Source of the DNA: Paenibacillus lupini
GTDB lineage: Bacteria > Bacillota > Bacilli > Paenibacillales > Paenibacillaceae
Reading direction: 5' to 3'
NCBI RefSeq assembly: GCF_011761355.1
Contig: NZ_JAASRW010000006.1
Coordinates: 372,001 to 436,000, forward strand
Length of the DNA stretch: 64,000 nt
Shown: positions 62,393 to 64,000 of the stretch, one piece after another
Layout of the letters: each line of letters begins with the position of its first letter
Numbering within the stretch: the first letter of the stretch is position 1
Position numbers and translations under genes: made by a program
The notes under the pieces: generated by a model
Databases searched by the model: none
What the model saw: the letters and a program-made list of their open reading frames with translations, nothing else
What the model was told of the DNA's origin: nothing

Positions 62393-63322
62393 CTACAATG
62401 CGAGCCCTTCCACATAGTGTACACGGAAAATCATATCCTGATTGTAGTTGCCGAAGCCTTTGCCGAATAACGTTAGGCCGCCGACGTGGACGGCATTGTC
62501 TTCGACGGCGAGACGGAACACCCATTGATTGCGGTTAAGCTCGATTTGATCGATACCGATCTCCGAAATTTTTTGACCATCGATATAGGTGCCGTTCTTC
62601 TGGACGCGGATGATCTTGAGCAGACCATATTGATTGACAAAGTCCTGCCACCATGCCGGCGTATACTTGCCTTTCACATCGCCATAATCCCCGGGACTTG
62701 TCCACATTCCGATACGGACACCATTCAAGGTAAATACAATATCCGATGGCCAGTTCTCGTTGTAACCTGGTGCCTCCGAGCTGATCTCAAGAACGATCTC
62801 CAGCTCTTCCGGACGCTGGCCAGGCAATAAGTAATTCGGGATTTTGTACTCCACATACCCTTTGCCAAACCATAGAATTCCGGCATTCATCCGCTCCGGT
62901 TCAATAAAATATCGCGGATCATCGAATTGACCGATGACCTTCTCCGTGGTGGCAATACCGCAGGTCGGATGGACTTCAAACTCGGTATAATGCCCAATGG
63001 GAATGCTGATCTCATGCGTTTTCTTCGGAATAAATCCAGTCTGAGGCAGATCAATCTGAATGCGGGAGGCGGAAATCTCGCAAATCTTATGAGTCCCTCC
63101 CTGCTTTCTAATCATCTTCGTCTGGATAAGTCCGGCCTGCTCCAGCTTACGAACATGCATCGTCACGATCGCGCTGCTTAATCCAAGCGAGGCTGCGAGC
63201 TCCTTCACGTTCATCGGCTCAGGTGCTGCTGCGAGCAGATCCAGAATATTTAATCGTACAGGACTAGCCAAAGCTTCATATAGGGGAAGCCAGGCATGGT
63301 CTGTATCGGCTTTGATTAGCAT
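62393..63322 (-). CDS. ArsR-type transcriptional regulator with large C-terminal domain
   Basis: 309 residues. The N-terminal winged HTH of ArsR type spans about 10-85 (LYEALASPVRLNILDLLAAA, LAASLGLSSAIVTMHVRKLE, AGLIQTK). The C-terminal 220 residues form an unrecognised, beta-rich domain (EPERMNAGILWFGKGYVEYK, LPGQRPEELEIVLEISSEAP, DIVFTLNGVRIGMWTSPGDY), far larger than in metal-sensing ArsR proteins. It may bind a sugar ligand (inference, supported by the adjacent arabinofuranosidase gene whose stop is 13 bases upstream of its start). ATG 63322 follows AGGATGTG. Confidence 0.87.
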   Translation of the reverse strand: MLIKADTDHAWLPLYEALASPVRLNILDLLAAAPEPMNVKELAASLGLSSAIVTMHVRKLEQAGLIQTKMIRKQGGTHKICEISASRIQIDLPQTGFIPKKTHEISIPIGHYTEFEVHPTCGIATTEKVIGQFDDPRYFIEPERMNAGILWFGKGYVEYKIPNYLLPGQRPEELEIVLEISSEAPGYNENWPSDIVFTLNGVRIGMWTSPGDYGDVKGKYTPAWWQDFVNQYGLLKIIRVQKNGTYIDGQKISEIGIDQIELNRNQWVFRLAVEDNAVHVGGLTLFGKGFGNYNQDMIFRVHYVEGLAL

Positions 63323-63335
63323 GTTTCACATCCTG

Positions 63336-64000
<665 letters not shown>

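Overview
The window looks like a Paenibacillus-type Firmicute (Bacillota) chromosome. Evidence is the repeated YesM/YesN two-component pairs beside LplA/LplB/YtcP-type sugar ABC transporters, a YhbH sporulation-type protein, an S-layer-homology protein, YhaM exoribonuclease, strong AGGAGG ribosome binding sites with frequent GTG/TTG starts, and many hairpin-plus-T-run terminators. No rRNA, tRNA, CRISPR array or prophage was seen.

Layout. 1-3.4 kb: the edge of one YesM kinase, its YesN-type regulator, a hairpin repeat array and yhbH. 3.6-33.9 kb: a carbohydrate-utilisation island, almost wholly on the minus strand and visibly richer in G+C than the DNA to its right. It encodes a 1996-residue secreted multi-domain glycosidase, a DUF2961 (GH172-type) protein plus a truncated second copy, an unassigned 700-residue protein, a heparinase II/III-like lyase, two permeases and a binding lipoprotein, a YesN/YesM pair, a decayed glycosidase remnant, two clan GH-D-like glycosidases, a GH2 enzyme, a beta-helix protein, a GH88 unsaturated uronyl hydrolase, and a divergent AraC regulator. 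Only the giant glycosidase and the binding protein carry export signals. The inferred scheme is limited external cleavage, oligosaccharide import, then cytoplasmic breakdown including removal of lyase-generated unsaturated uronic acids. The ATPase of the transporter is not encoded here.

34-42 kb: AT-rich accessory DNA with small membrane proteins, a SUKH protein, two GNAT acetyltransferases, a GT39-like membrane glycosyltransferase, a berberine-bridge-type FAD oxidoreductase and a secreted tandem Ig/cadherin-like protein. 42.5-51 kb: a striking fusion of an XRE-type helix-turn-helix to an F1-ATPase beta-like domain whose Walker A has lost its lysine, divergent from an orphan trpB; then an M20 peptidase, a MetQ lipoprotein, glutaminase, an HNH protein and YhaM. 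51.3-53.2 kb: an apparently intact IS1182-family element.

53-64 kb: an S-layer-homology protein, an isomerase / Gfo-Idh-MocA / MFS operon, the odhA-odhB 2-oxoglutarate dehydrogenase operon, a hairpin-rich intergenic region, an ArsR-type regulator with a large C-terminal domain, and the C-terminal part of a GH51 arabinofuranosidase cut by the window edge.

The best novelty candidates are the HTH / degenerate F1-beta protein with its operator-like repeats (42.5-43.6 kb), a family of nested stem-loop repeats (51.4, 61.8 and 62.35 kb), two other intergenic hairpin arrays (1.9-2.1 and 46.6-46.8 kb), and the unassigned enzymes of the polysaccharide island.
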